The notes under the pieces are model-generated. The model did no database searches and had not been told where the DNA came from. It was given only the letters and a program-made list of their open reading frames with translations. A stretch of 64,000 bases of DNA from an uncultured Hyphomicrobiales bacterium (GTDB lineage: Bacteria; Pseudomonadota; Alphaproteobacteria; Rhizobiales; Devosiaceae), in the NCBI GenBank assembly GCA_903828145.1, contig CAIKKY010000010.1, forward strand, positions 1 to 64,000. Reading direction: 5' to 3'. Within the stretch, counting starts at the first letter, position 1; each line of letters begins with the position of its first letter. The translations under genes and the position numbers were made by a program. Below, piece by piece: positions 24,606 through 33,094 of the stretch.

Positions 24606-25435
24606 GCCCCCACGCGATAGAGCCGTTCGGCGTTGCGGTGGAACAGCCTTTCCTGCTCGTCACGGCTGGCGCCGGACACAATGGTTTTTGTTGCCTGAAC
24701 CCAGCGGGTGAGATCGGCGGTCAGGCGCACCACTGGATGATCCGACCCCCAGACGACCCGATCCCAGCCAAAGCTCTCGATCACATGCTCGACAAAGGGG
24801 CGCAGCGTGTCGGCGGTCCAGCCCGGCGCGGCATAGGCCGCAATGCCGGACACCTTGCAGGCGACATTGGGCAGGGCGGCCACAGCGCTGATCCCCGCGC
24901 GCCAGCTCTCCATCGCGCCGCCTGAAATATCCGGCACGCCACAATGATCGAGGACGAACTGCACATCGGGCGCCGCCTTGGCGAGCGATACCGCCAGCGG
25001 CAATTGCCGCGCGAGCACGCAGAAATCAAATGTCAGGCCGGTGGCCGCGAGACGCCGCAGGTTTTCTGCAAACAGCGGGGTCTGGCTCAACGCATCGGGC
25101 GAGGTATGGAGAATCCGGCGCAAGCCGCGCACGCCCTCTTGTGCCGTGACCCGCTCCAGAAAAGCCGCAAAATCAGTATGCTCGGGGCGACAGGCCGCAA
25201 TGGCACCGATCACGCGCGGATGCACCGTGAGCATATGGGCGGTTTCGGCCTCGATCTGGGCTTCGGCCACATCCACTTCCATATGCAGCGCGGCCTCGAT
25301 GCCGAGACCCACGGCCTCAGCGAAATAGTCCTGTGCGGTCCACTCATGGTTCAGCACCGGCACGTCGTCGAGCCAGGGGTAGCTGAAACGCGCCTTATCC
25401 ACGAGGTGAAGGTGAGTATCGAGTATGCGCATCAC
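24602..25435 (-). CDS. Amidohydrolase-2 family lactonase, L-fuconolactonase-like
   Basis: 277 aa TIM barrel. ILDTHLHLVD at the N-terminus (metal HxH), FSYPWLD, GLRRILH, FVLDHCGVPD and WGSDHPV. These fit the COG3618 group, which includes L-fuconolactone and L-rhamnono-lactone hydrolases. It would open the sugar lactone made by the first dehydrogenase. Both ends overlap neighbours by ATGA (IclR upstream, Gfo/Idh downstream), so the operon is tightly coupled. L-fuconate dehydratase is encoded divergently 1.7 kb away, supporting the substrate guess. Confidence 0.85.
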   Translation of the reverse strand: MMRILDTHLHLVDKARFSYPWLDDVPVLNHEWTAQDYFAEAVGLGIEAALHMEVDVAEAQIEAETAHMLTVHPRVIGAIAACRPEHTDFAAFLERVTAQEGVRGLRRILHTSPDALSQTPLFAENLRRLAATGLTFDFCVLARQLPLAVSLAKAAPDVQFVLDHCGVPDISGGAMESWRAGISAVAALPNVACKVSGIAAYAAPGWTADTLRPFVEHVIESFGWDRVVWGSDHPVVRLTADLTRWVQATKTIVSGASRDEQERLFHRNAERLYRVGA

Positions 25436-26199
25436 AGTCCTCCGCTGCGGGATTGGGAAATTTCCTCGGCGTGGGCGATGACCATTTTCAGCACGGTCTC
25501 GCGGTCCGGCGCGTCCTTGGTGTCGAGCCGTTCGGAATAGGGGCAGGTGAACACCGCCAGCACGCGACCCATGGGACCGAGAATGGGCACTGACAGATTG
25601 GAGACGCCCGTGACCTGCTTCGACGGCATGTTTTCAAAGCCCTGCTGCCGCACCCGCGCCAGCCGCTCCTCGAGCGCCGGGGTCAGCCGCTCCGGGGGGT
25701 CCTGTTCCTCCAGCATCAAGCGCCGCTCGTCGCGGGTGGCGAAGGCGAGGGTGACATGGCCCGATCCGGTTTCGACGAGGCTGATCCGGCTGCCGATGCG
25801 AATCGACACATTCCAATAGCCCGGTCCATCGACCTGCGCGGCCACCACCAGTGCGCCGCGATCATAAATGGCGAGGTGGCTGGCCTGCTGCGCCTTGCGC
25901 GCAAAGCGCCGCATCACTGGCATGGCCTGCGCGATCAATCGTTGCAGCGGGGGCCGCGCATGGGCCAGTTCAAACAGCTTGAGTGTCACCTCATAGCGAT
26001 CAGATGGCGTGCGCATCACATAGCCCCGGCGCACCAGCCGATCGAGCATGCGGTAAATCTCATTGGGTGTGCGGTCCAGCGCCTTGGCGATTTCGGCCTG
26101 GCTCAGCCCGGTATCGGCCATGGCCAGAAGTTCGAGGATATCGAGCCCCTTATCGAGCGCTGGTGCCCGGTATTTCTCGAGATCATCCGCTGCTGCCAT
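25432..26199 (-). CDS. IclR-family regulator of the sugar operons
   Basis: 255 aa. The N-terminal winged helix (KGLDILELLAMADTGLSQAEIAKALD, partly quoted) is followed by RMLDRLVRRGYV and an effector domain of the GAF-like IclR type (VRQQGFENMPSKQVTGVSNLSVPI, partly quoted). It is the first gene of the leftward operon (ATGA overlap with the lactonase) and is divergent from the rightward SDR-fucD operon. It probably represses both until a pathway intermediate such as 2-keto-3-deoxy acid binds. Confidence 0.9.
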   Translation of the reverse strand: MAAADDLEKYRAPALDKGLDILELLAMADTGLSQAEIAKALDRTPNEIYRMLDRLVRRGYVMRTPSDRYEVTLKLFELAHARPPLQRLIAQAMPVMRRFARKAQQASHLAIYDRGALVVAAQVDGPGYWNVSIRIGSRISLVETGSGHVTLAFATRDERRLMLEEQDPPERLTPALEERLARVRQQGFENMPSKQVTGVSNLSVPILGPMGRVLAVFTCPYSERLDTKDAPDRETVLKMVIAHAEEISQSRSGGL

Positions 26200-26217
26200 G
26201 CGAAAACACCCAAATGT

Positions 26218-26244
26218 GCAAGGCCCCGCTTCAGGGTCCCTTGC
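26218..26244. promoter_or_regulatory. Inverted repeat GCAAGG-N15-CCTTGC in the IclR divergent region
   Basis: Perfect 6-bp arms, the right one overlapping a candidate -35 box (TTGCTT) for the rightward operon. A repressor bound here could block that promoter and, being 20 bp from the iclR start, its own gene too. Assignment to IclR is inference. Confidence 0.4.
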
Positions 26245-26270
26245 TTATCTGCGAATACTCTCTTTACATA
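26241..26270 (+). promoter_or_regulatory. Candidate sigma-70 promoter of the rightward fucose-type operon
   Basis: TTGCTT, 18-nt spacer, TACATA. It lies about 120 bp upstream of the first SDR gene and beside the inverted repeat. Hexamers are three to five matches to consensus, so this is tentative. Confidence 0.35.
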
Positions 26271-26389
26271 TGCACGATCGATCTGGTTCGGCAATCGCGG
26301 CCCCAAGGGCGACCGGCTGGTTCAAACGACTATATCCACCGCGCCAGACGCTGGGGCCGAGGCGCGGCCCATGCAAGGGGGAGTGTGCA

Positions 26390-27121
26390 ATGGCCGATCT
26401 GAGCGGCAAAATCGTCTTCATCACCGCCGCAGCGCAGGGCATCGGCCTCGCCTCGGTGCATGCTTTTGTCGCAGCCGGCGCCAGGGTCATTGCTACCGAC
26501 ATCAACGCCCCCAAGCTCAAGGAGCTGGAGGGGACGAAGAACGTCACCACGCGCGTGCTCAACGTGCTCGATGACGCAGCGGTCAATGCGGCCGTGAAGG
26601 AGATCGGCCGGATCGACGTGCTGTTCAATTGCGCGGGCGTTGTTCACTCGGGCACCGTGCTCGAAATGACCGACAAGGACCTCGATTTCGCCTTCGATCT
26701 CAACATCCGGGCCCAGATCCGCACCATCCGCGCCATCCTGCCGCAGATGCTGGAGCGCAAGGATGGCGCCATCGTCAATATGTCGACCGTTGCCTCGTCG
26801 GTGAAAGGCGTGCCCAACCGTGCCGCCTATTCCATTTCGAAGGCTGCCGTAATCGGCCTCACCAAATCCATGGCCGCCGATTACACCACCCAGAACATCC
26901 GCGTGAACGCCATTGCGCCGGGCACGGTGGATTCGCCCTCGCTGCACGAACGCTGGCACGCCACGGGCGACTTTGAGGGCGCGAAAAAGGCCTTCATCGC
27001 GCGCCAGCCTATCGGCCGCATCGCCCGGCCCGAGGAAATTGCCGATCTCGCCGTCTATCTGGCCGGCGCGACCTACACCACCGGGCAGGTGCATGTGATC
27101 GACGGTGGCTGGACTGCCTGA
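26390..27121 (+). CDS. SDR oxidoreductase, 2-keto-3-deoxy-L-fuconate dehydrogenase-like
   Basis: 243 aa classical SDR. TAAAQGIG cofactor motif at 12-19, NCAG, catalytic Ser in NMSTVASS, YSISK with Tyr and Lys. The pattern (DLSGKIVFITAAAQGIG, IRVNAIAPGTVDSPSL, ARQPIGRIARPEEIADLAVYL partly quoted) resembles DHRS6/BDH2-type enzymes, a group that includes 2-keto-3-deoxy-L-fuconate dehydrogenase. It would oxidise C4 of that acid. It is 15 bp ahead of fucD. The ATG follows GGGGGAG at 6 nt; the longer frame is antisense to iclR. Confidence 0.85.
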   Translation: MADLSGKIVFITAAAQGIGLASVHAFVAAGARVIATDINAPKLKELEGTKNVTTRVLNVLDDAAVNAAVKEIGRIDVLFNCAGVVHSGTVLEMTDKDLDFAFDLNIRAQIRTIRAILPQMLERKDGAIVNMSTVASSVKGVPNRAAYSISKAAVIGLTKSMAADYTTQNIRVNAIAPGTVDSPSLHERWHATGDFEGAKKAFIARQPIGRIARPEEIADLAVYLAGATYTTGQVHVIDGGWTA

Positions 27122-27136
27122 TCCCGCGAGGCCCCG

Positions 27137-28408
27137 ATGAAGATCACGACCCTCAGGACCCACGATCTCCGCTTCCCCACCTCGGCCTCGCTCGATGGGT
27201 CGGACGCGATGAATCCCGATCCGGACTATTCAGCCGCCTATGTGGTGCTGTCCACCGATGCCGGGCTTGAGGGCCATGGTCTTACCTTCACCATCGGGCG
27301 TGGCAACGATATTGTCTGTAAGGCCATCGAGGCGCTGACCGCGCGGGTCGCGGGGCTTGACCTCGACTGGATTGCCGAGAACCTCGGCCGCTTCTGGCGC
27401 CAGGTGACGGGCGACAGCCAGTTGCGCTGGATCGGACCCGATAAGGGCGCCATGCATCTGGCGACCGGTGCCGTGGTCAATGCCGTGTGGGATCTTCTCG
27501 CCAAGCGCGCGAACAAGCCTGTCTGGCGCTACGTCGCAGACATGAGCCCTGAACAGCTCGTCTCGATCATCGACTTCCGCTATCTGACCGATGCGATCAC
27601 CCCCAGTGAGGCGCTCGCGATCTTTCAGAAGGCCGAGGCCGGTAAGGCCGACCGCATCGCCGACCTCGAGCAGACCGGCTATCCCTGTTACACGACGTCG
27701 GCGGGGTGGCTCGGCTATTCCAACGAAAAGCTCACGCGGCTCGCCACCGAGGCGGTCGAGGCGGGCTTCAACCACATCAAGATGAAGGTCGGCCGCGACC
27801 AGGCCGACGACATCCGCCGCCTCTCCATTGTCCGCGAGATCATGGGGCCCGACCGCTTCCTGATGATCGATGCCAATCAGGTGTGGGAAGTCGATCAGGC
27901 CATTGACTGGATCAGGGCGCTTGCGCCGTTCAAACCCTATTTCATCGAAGAGCCGACCAGCCCTGACGATGTGGAGGGTCACCGCAAGATCCGCGAGGCC
28001 ATCGCCCCGGTGAAAGTGGCGACCGGCGAAATGTGCCAGAACCGCATCATGTTCAAGCAGTTCATCACGCGCGGTGCGATTGATATCGTGCAGATTGATG
28101 CCTGCCGCATCGGCGGGCTCAACGAAGTGCTGTCGGTCCTGCTGATGGCGGCCAAATACGGCCTGCCCGTGTGGCCGCACGCCGGGGGCGTGGGCCTGTG
28201 TGAATATGTGCAGCACCTCTCGATGATCGACTATCTCGTGGTATCGGGCACAAAAGAGGGCCGGGTGATCGAATATGTCGATCATCTGCACGAGCATTTC
28301 CTCGAGCCCTGCACCATCCGCAGCGCGGCCTATATGCCGCCGAAACAGCCGGGCTTTTCCATTGAAATGAAGCCCGGCTCGATAGCAGCCAACGCCTTTA
28401 AAGGCTGA
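27137..28408 (+). CDS. fucD: L-fuconate dehydratase (enolase superfamily)
   Basis: 423 aa. The N-terminal capping domain (HDLRFPTSASLDGSDAMNPD) is the fuconate dehydratase pattern. The barrel has the KxK pair in HIKMKVGRD, metal ligands in DANQ, EEPTSPDD and GEMC, and the general acid-base His in WPHAGGVGLCEYVQH. It dehydrates L-fuconate (and some related 6-deoxy acids) to 2-keto-3-deoxy-L-fuconate. Same direction and probably same transcript as the SDR genes on each side. Confidence 0.92.
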   Translation: MKITTLRTHDLRFPTSASLDGSDAMNPDPDYSAAYVVLSTDAGLEGHGLTFTIGRGNDIVCKAIEALTARVAGLDLDWIAENLGRFWRQVTGDSQLRWIGPDKGAMHLATGAVVNAVWDLLAKRANKPVWRYVADMSPEQLVSIIDFRYLTDAITPSEALAIFQKAEAGKADRIADLEQTGYPCYTTSAGWLGYSNEKLTRLATEAVEAGFNHIKMKVGRDQADDIRRLSIVREIMGPDRFLMIDANQVWEVDQAIDWIRALAPFKPYFIEEPTSPDDVEGHRKIREAIAPVKVATGEMCQNRIMFKQFITRGAIDIVQIDACRIGGLNEVLSVLLMAAKYGLPVWPHAGGVGLCEYVQHLSMIDYLVVSGTKEGRVIEYVDHLHEHFLEPCTIRSAAYMPPKQPGFSIEMKPGSIAANAFKG

Positions 28409-28492
28409 AGTCTTGAACCAAAGGCCAAGGGCGCGCCCGCTGACAGGCTTTGCCCGCCCGTGCTAGAGAGTGAATAAAATGAGGGACTTGCC

Positions 28493-29239
28493 ATGAACCA
28501 GATCGATCTCAAGGGCCAGGTAGCCATTGTTACCGGCGGCGCGCAGGGCTTTGGCCTCGGCTCGGCCAAACGCTTCATCCTGTCGGGCGCGCGGGTCAGC
28601 CTGTGGGACCGTGATGGTGACGCGCTGAAAGCCGCCTGTGCGCTGCTCGGCCCGGAAGCCTCGATGCAGGTCGTGGACATCACCGATTTTGCGGGGCTCG
28701 AAGCCGCCCATGCCGCGGTGGAACAAGACGTCGGTCCGGTCTCGATCCTGCTCAATTCCGCTGGCATCGCCGGCAAAAATGCCCCGCTCGATGAATATGA
28801 TCTCGAGGAATGGCGCCGCGTCATCGACATCAATCTCAACGGCACCTTCTACGTCAACCGCGTGGTGATCCCCGCGATGAAGGCCCGCAATTACGGCCGC
28901 ATCGTCAACATCTCCTCGGTTGCCGGCAAGGAAGGCAACCCCAACGCCGCCGCCTATGCCGCCTCCAAGGCCGGTGTCATCGGGCTGGTCAAGGCGCTCG
29001 GCAAGGAAGTGGCGAAATACGATATCGCCGTGAATGCCATCACCCCGGCGGTGGCCAACACGCGCATCATCGAAGGGCTCGACAAGGCCTTTGTCGACTA
29101 CATGCTGAGCCGCATTCCGCGCGCCCGCTTCCTTGAAGTCGAGGAACTGGCGAACATGGTCGCTTGGCTGGTGTCGAAGGAAAACAGCTTCACCACGGCC
29201 TCGGTCTTCGATCTCTCCGGCGGGCGGACGACCTACTGA
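28493..29239 (+). CDS. SDR oxidoreductase, L-fucose/rhamnose dehydrogenase-like
   Basis: 248 aa. GGAQGFGLGSAK cofactor motif at 15-26, NSAG, catalytic Ser in ISSVAG and YAASK. The sequence resembles sugar-dehydrogenase SDRs; in a fucose-type pathway it would oxidise L-fucose to the lactone, a role that the Gfo/Idh protein of the divergent operon could also play. Its stop overlaps the start of the Dabb gene by one base (TGATG). Confidence 0.82.
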   Translation: MNQIDLKGQVAIVTGGAQGFGLGSAKRFILSGARVSLWDRDGDALKAACALLGPEASMQVVDITDFAGLEAAHAAVEQDVGPVSILLNSAGIAGKNAPLDEYDLEEWRRVIDINLNGTFYVNRVVIPAMKARNYGRIVNISSVAGKEGNPNAAAYAASKAGVIGLVKALGKEVAKYDIAVNAITPAVANTRIIEGLDKAFVDYMLSRIPRARFLEVEELANMVAWLVSKENSFTTASVFDLSGGRTTY

Positions 29240-29550
29240 TGATGATCCGTCATTGCGTCTTCTTCCGCTTCCGCGCTGATGTGCCCGAAACTGAACGCGC
29301 TGCGATCCAGGCCGATCTTGCGGCCCTGCGCGATCATTTGAGCGGCATGGGGCCTGTGCTCTTTAGCGGCAATGTCAGCCCCGAGGGCCTGTCGCAGGGC
29401 TATGCCCACGGCTTCACCATCGATTTTGACAGTGCCGCCGCCCGCGACGCCTATCTCGTTGATCCCGCGCACCAGAAAGCCGGGGGGCGTCTTGTTGCTG
29501 CGCTCGAGGGCGGCGTGAACGGGCTGATCGTCGTCGATCTGGCGCTCTGA
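29239..29550 (+). CDS. Dabb (stress-responsive A/B barrel) domain protein
   Basis: 103 aa, one ferredoxin-like domain: MIRHCVFFRF at the start, ADLAALRDHL, and the YLVDPAHQ...GVNGLIVVDL end. Dabb proteins often act as small dimeric enzymes or accessory proteins. Their frequent presence in sugar operons suggests a mutarotase or lactone-handling role, which is inference. The start overlaps the upstream stop (TGATG), and a second ATG three bases on is possible. It replaces the FucU-type mutarotase, which is missing here. Confidence 0.8.
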   Translation: MMIRHCVFFRFRADVPETERAAIQADLAALRDHLSGMGPVLFSGNVSPEGLSQGYAHGFTIDFDSAAARDAYLVDPAHQKAGGRLVAALEGGVNGLIVVDLAL

Positions 29551-29626
29551 TCGGCCGTAAAGTTCCTGTTTTGTCCCGGCGCGTTATCGCGTAAGGTCCG
29601 CACCGATTTGAACTTTGGGCTGGACC

Positions 29627-30313
29627 ATGGCTGATTTCGTGATTGCCCCACCCGCGCCGGTCAGCGTGCCGGTGACCACTGGCGGGGCCTTCCCTGTGCG
29701 CCGCGTCTACTGCGTGGGCCGCAACTATCTCGAACACGCGCGCGAGATGGGCCATGTGGGCGATGAAGAGCCGCCGTTCTTCTTTGCCAAGCCCGCCGAT
29801 GCGCTGGTGACGGGCGGTGCGGCTGTACCTTACCCGCCGATGACCGCGAATTTCCATCACGAGATCGAGCTGGTCGTGGCGCTCGGCCATGGCGGCCGCG
29901 ATGTGCTGGTGGAAAACGCCATGAACCTCGTCTGGGGCTATGCCGTGGGTATCGACCTGACGCGGCGCGATTTGCAGGCCTGGGCCAAGGGCGCGAAAAA
30001 GCCCTGGGAAGTGGCCAAGGGCTTCGATCACTCCGGCCCCATCGGCGCGCTCGTGCCCGCTGCAGCGGTTCGGTTGCCGCTCAAAGGCCGCATCAGCCTC
30101 ACGGTCAATGGTGCACTGCGCCAAGAAGGCGATCTCGCCGACATGATCTGGGATGTGCCGCACATCATTTCGGAATTGAGCCGCTATTTTGAATTGCACC
30201 CCGGCGACCTGATTTTCACCGGCACCCCCGCCGGTGTCGGGCCTCTGCTGCGCGGCGACGTGGTAAAGGGCGACATTGCGGGCATTGGCACCGTCGAAAC
30301 GCGCGTTTCCTGA
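29627..30313 (+). CDS. Fumarylacetoacetate hydrolase (FAH) family hydrolase
   Basis: 228 aa FAH domain. RRVYCVGRNYLEHAREMG, FFFAKP, the metal-binding HHEIELVVALG and FTGTPAGVGPL are clear. By size and motif it is closest to fumarylpyruvate-type hydrolases. In this operon it is a candidate for cleaving 2,4-diketo-3-deoxy-L-fuconate to pyruvate and lactate, but known enzymes of that kind are longer, so the link is by context. The gap before it (29551-29626) could hold its own promoter. The stop overlaps the next start as TGATG. Confidence 0.82.
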   Translation: MADFVIAPPAPVSVPVTTGGAFPVRRVYCVGRNYLEHAREMGHVGDEEPPFFFAKPADALVTGGAAVPYPPMTANFHHEIELVVALGHGGRDVLVENAMNLVWGYAVGIDLTRRDLQAWAKGAKKPWEVAKGFDHSGPIGALVPAAAVRLPLKGRISLTVNGALRQEGDLADMIWDVPHIISELSRYFELHPGDLIFTGTPAGVGPLLRGDVVKGDIAGIGTVETRVS

Positions 30314-31413
30314 TGCAGTGGTCGCCGCAACAGGACGAAGCCCTCAAGGCCGTTTCAGCCTGGCTGAAGGACAAGAACGGTCCGCAGGTCTTTCGGCTGT
30401 TCGGTTGGGCCGGTACCGGCAAGTCCACGCTGGCGCGGCATCTGGCGCAGGGCGTCAAAACCGTCAGATACGCCGCCTTTACCGGCAAGGCCGCCATGGT
30501 TATGCGCCGCTATGGGGCCAAGGGCGCGTCCACCATTCATAGCCTGATATACGCCGTGGTCAGCGATAAGGAAGAGGAACCGCGCTTCATCCTTGATCCG
30601 GAAAGCGAGGCGGCGGACGCCGACCTCATCGTTATCGACGAAGTGTCGATGGTCGATGAGCCGCTGGGGCGCGATCTGTTGAGCTTCGGCACCAAGGTGC
30701 TGGTGCTGGGTGATCCGTTCCAGTTGCCCCCGGTGCAGGGCGCGGGGTTTTTCACCGCCGATGAGCCCGATTACATGCTCACCGAAATCCACCGGCAGGC
30801 GGCCGATAACCCGATTATCCGCATGTCGATGGCCATTCGCGAAGGCGGGCGGCTCGATCCGGGCACCTATGGCGACAGTCTGGTAATTGCGCGCAATGCA
30901 GTGGACCGCGAGGCGGTTTTGAACGCCGATCAGGTGTTGTGCGGCCGCAACAAGACCCGCGTCGCCTATAATGATCGGCTGCGGGCGCTGAAGCTGCTGC
31001 CCGAGCACGAGCCCGTGCCCGGCGACCGGCTGGTCTGCCTCCGCAACAACCCGGTGAAAAAGCTGCTCAACGGCCAGATCTGGATCGCCGCCGAGGTCAA
31101 GAAGCGCTCGAACGACCGCTTTTCCATGACACTCGATCCCGATGAACCCGCCGGCAGCGTCAAGGGTTCGCAGGCCAAGGTACTGACCCACGCCAAGTTC
31201 TTTTCGGGCGAGGAAGATGCCTTAAGCTGGCCCGAACGTCGCCAGTTCGATGAGTTCACCTTTGGCTATTGCCTCACCGTGCACAAGGCGCAGGGCAGCC
31301 AGTGGGATAATGTCTATCTGTTCGATGAAAGCTATGTCTTCCGCGAGGATCGCGCGCGGTGGCTCTACACCGCCGTCACCCGCGCCAGCGAGAAGATCAC
31401 CGTCGTCGTCTGA
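30313..31413 (+). CDS. RecD/Dda-like superfamily 1 DNA helicase
   Basis: 366 aa. Walker A GWAGTGKSTLA at 30-40, motif Ia TGKAAMVMRR, Walker B VIDEVSMVD, motif III LGDPFQLPPV, motif IV RNKTR, and the UvrD-C-like end TVHKAQGSQWDNVYLFDE with YTAVTRASEKITVV. All helicase motifs are present. The size and layout match stand-alone RecD-like helicases of phage Dda type, not the full RecD subunit. Its ATG overlaps the FAH stop, coupling a DNA repair-type gene to a sugar operon. Confidence 0.9.
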   Translation: MQWSPQQDEALKAVSAWLKDKNGPQVFRLFGWAGTGKSTLARHLAQGVKTVRYAAFTGKAAMVMRRYGAKGASTIHSLIYAVVSDKEEEPRFILDPESEAADADLIVIDEVSMVDEPLGRDLLSFGTKVLVLGDPFQLPPVQGAGFFTADEPDYMLTEIHRQAADNPIIRMSMAIREGGRLDPGTYGDSLVIARNAVDREAVLNADQVLCGRNKTRVAYNDRLRALKLLPEHEPVPGDRLVCLRNNPVKKLLNGQIWIAAEVKKRSNDRFSMTLDPDEPAGSVKGSQAKVLTHAKFFSGEEDALSWPERRQFDEFTFGYCLTVHKAQGSQWDNVYLFDESYVFREDRARWLYTAVTRASEKITVVV

Positions 31414-31482
31414 AGTCGGGCACCCTGCCCAAACTGCGCCCGCCGTCTGCGACGGGAAAAAGCGTCTTCGAGGAGGATCACC

Positions 31483-32526
31483 ATGGACTATCGCTTACTC
31501 GGCCGGTCAGGCCTCAAAGTCTCGTCGCTGGCCATCGGCACGGCAACCTTCGGCGGCGACAAGCTGTGGGGTGATACCGAGCTGAATGAGGCGCGGCGCC
31601 AGATCGACCTGTGTCTCGACCATGGGATCAACCTGCTCGATACGGCCAATATCTACGGCGGCACCCGATCAGAAACCATCATCGGCGAGGCGCTGGACAA
31701 GGCGCGGCGCGACCGGTTGATCGTGGCCACCAAAGTGCGCTTCCCCGTGGGCAAGGGCCCGAACGATCAGGGGTTGAGCCGTTACCACATCATCCGCGAA
31801 TGCGAAGCCTCGCTCCGCCGCATGAAGACCGATGTCATCGACCTCTATCAGGTGCACGAGTGGGACGGCCAAACCCCGCTCGAGGAAACCATCGAGGCGC
31901 TGGATACGCTCATCAGGCAGGGCAAGGTGCGCTATGTGGGCTGTTCCAATTACTCGGCCTGGCACCTGATGAAGGCGCTGGGCGTCGCCGATGCGCACCA
32001 TCTGCAGCGCTTTGTTTCGCAGCAGATCCACTACACCCTGCAATCGCGCGAGGCGGAATTTGAACTGATCCCGCTCGGGCTCGATCAGGGCGTGTCGGTG
32101 CTGGTGTGGTCGCCGCTGGGCGGTGGCTGGCTGTCGGGCAAATATACACGGCATGCAAAGCCCGATTCCGGTCGGCAGGCGGAAGGCTTCCGCGAACCCC
32201 CGATCTACGATTGGGAAAAGCTCTGGGATATTGTCGATGTCATCAACGATGTCGCGAAGGCCCATGGTGTATCGGGCGCGCAGGTAGCGCTCGCGTGGCT
32301 GCTGAGCCGCCCGCTGGTCGCCTCGGTGATCATCGGCGGACGCACGACGGCGCAGTTTGAGGATAACCTCAAGGCCGCCCAACTCAAATTGACGGCCGAT
32401 GATCTCGCGCGCCTCACCAAGGCGTCGCAGCCCAATCTGCCCTATCCCTACTGGCATCAGTCGTTCACTGCCGCCGAGCGGCTTGGCCCGGCCGATCTCA
32501 GCCTGCATCAGGCCTATCTCGATTGA
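31483..32526 (+). CDS. Aldo/keto reductase
   Basis: 347 aa. The N-terminal MDYRLLGRSGLKVSSLAIGTATFGG and the catalytic tetrad regions LLDTANIYGG (Asp, Tyr), a Lys in VATKVRFP and a His in LYQVHEWDG are visible. NADPH-dependent reduction of aldehydes or ketones; substrate unknown. An AGGAGG-type site precedes the ATG. A strong hairpin follows the stop. Confidence 0.9.
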   Translation: MDYRLLGRSGLKVSSLAIGTATFGGDKLWGDTELNEARRQIDLCLDHGINLLDTANIYGGTRSETIIGEALDKARRDRLIVATKVRFPVGKGPNDQGLSRYHIIRECEASLRRMKTDVIDLYQVHEWDGQTPLEETIEALDTLIRQGKVRYVGCSNYSAWHLMKALGVADAHHLQRFVSQQIHYTLQSREAEFELIPLGLDQGVSVLVWSPLGGGWLSGKYTRHAKPDSGRQAEGFREPPIYDWEKLWDIVDVINDVAKAHGVSGAQVALAWLLSRPLVASVIIGGRTTAQFEDNLKAAQLKLTADDLARLTKASQPNLPYPYWHQSFTAAERLGPADLSLHQAYLD

Positions 32527-32535
32527 TCGTGCCCG

Positions 32536-32568
32536 GGGACGGAAGCGGCCCGCGGGCCCTTCCGTCCC
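32536..32568 (+). terminator. Strong GC hairpin after the aldo/keto reductase
   Basis: Perfect 10-bp arms GGGACGGAAG and CTTCCGTCCC enclose a self-complementary GC core. There is no T-run after it. It probably ends or protects the 3' end of the upstream mRNA and separates it from the rirA promoter region. Confidence 0.6.
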
Positions 32569-32638
32569 GGTGTCACGCTGTCGTGCTTGACGGGCACGGT
32601 GCGTGTCCCCATCTTGAGGCGCAAACCCGGAGACCGCT

Positions 32639-33094
32639 ATGCGCCTGACGCGCCAGTCGAGCTACGCCATTCGCACGCTGATCTATTGCGCTGTCAGCGA
32701 TCAGGGGCTGAGCCGCGTTGCCGACATCGCCAAAGCCCACAGCATTTCCGAACTGTTCCTGTTCAAGCTCATCAAGCCGCTGGTCGACCACGGCCTTCTC
32801 GAAACCGTGCGGGGCCGCAAGGGCGGCATCAGGCTCGGTCGCCCGGCCAGTGAGATCACCCTGCTCGATACCATCCGCCTGACGGAAGACGGCTTCACTA
32901 TGGCTGAATGTTTCGAGGACGGAGCCGTGTCCTGTCCGCTGGCCGGGTCCTGCGATGTAAACGCCGCGCTGAGCGAAGCGCTTCAGGCGTTTTTCGATGT
33001 GCTCGAGCGCTACACGATTGCCGATCTCACGGTGAACCGCCTCGGCATCCGCCAGCGCCTCAGCATCGTGCCGGGCCTCACCCTCACACCCTAA
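32639..33094 (+). CDS. rirA: RirA-type Rrf2 family iron-responsive regulator
   Basis: 151 aa. The winged helix carries MRLTRQSSYAIRTLIYC, SELFLFKLIKPLVDHG and the wing TVRGRKGGIRLGRPA. The iron-sulfur cluster cysteines are at 91, 99 and 105 (AECFEDG, SCPLAGSC), the same spacing as in rhizobial RirA. With iron the [4Fe-4S] form represses iron-uptake genes; it loses the cluster and repression when iron is low. It is monocistronic by appearance; a TTGACG box 50 bp upstream may be its promoter. The window also holds mbfA with an Irr-type box, so both arms of rhizobial iron control are represented. Confidence 0.88.
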   Translation: MRLTRQSSYAIRTLIYCAVSDQGLSRVADIAKAHSISELFLFKLIKPLVDHGLLETVRGRKGGIRLGRPASEITLLDTIRLTEDGFTMAECFEDGAVSCPLAGSCDVNAALSEALQAFFDVLERYTIADLTVNRLGIRQRLSIVPGLTLTP

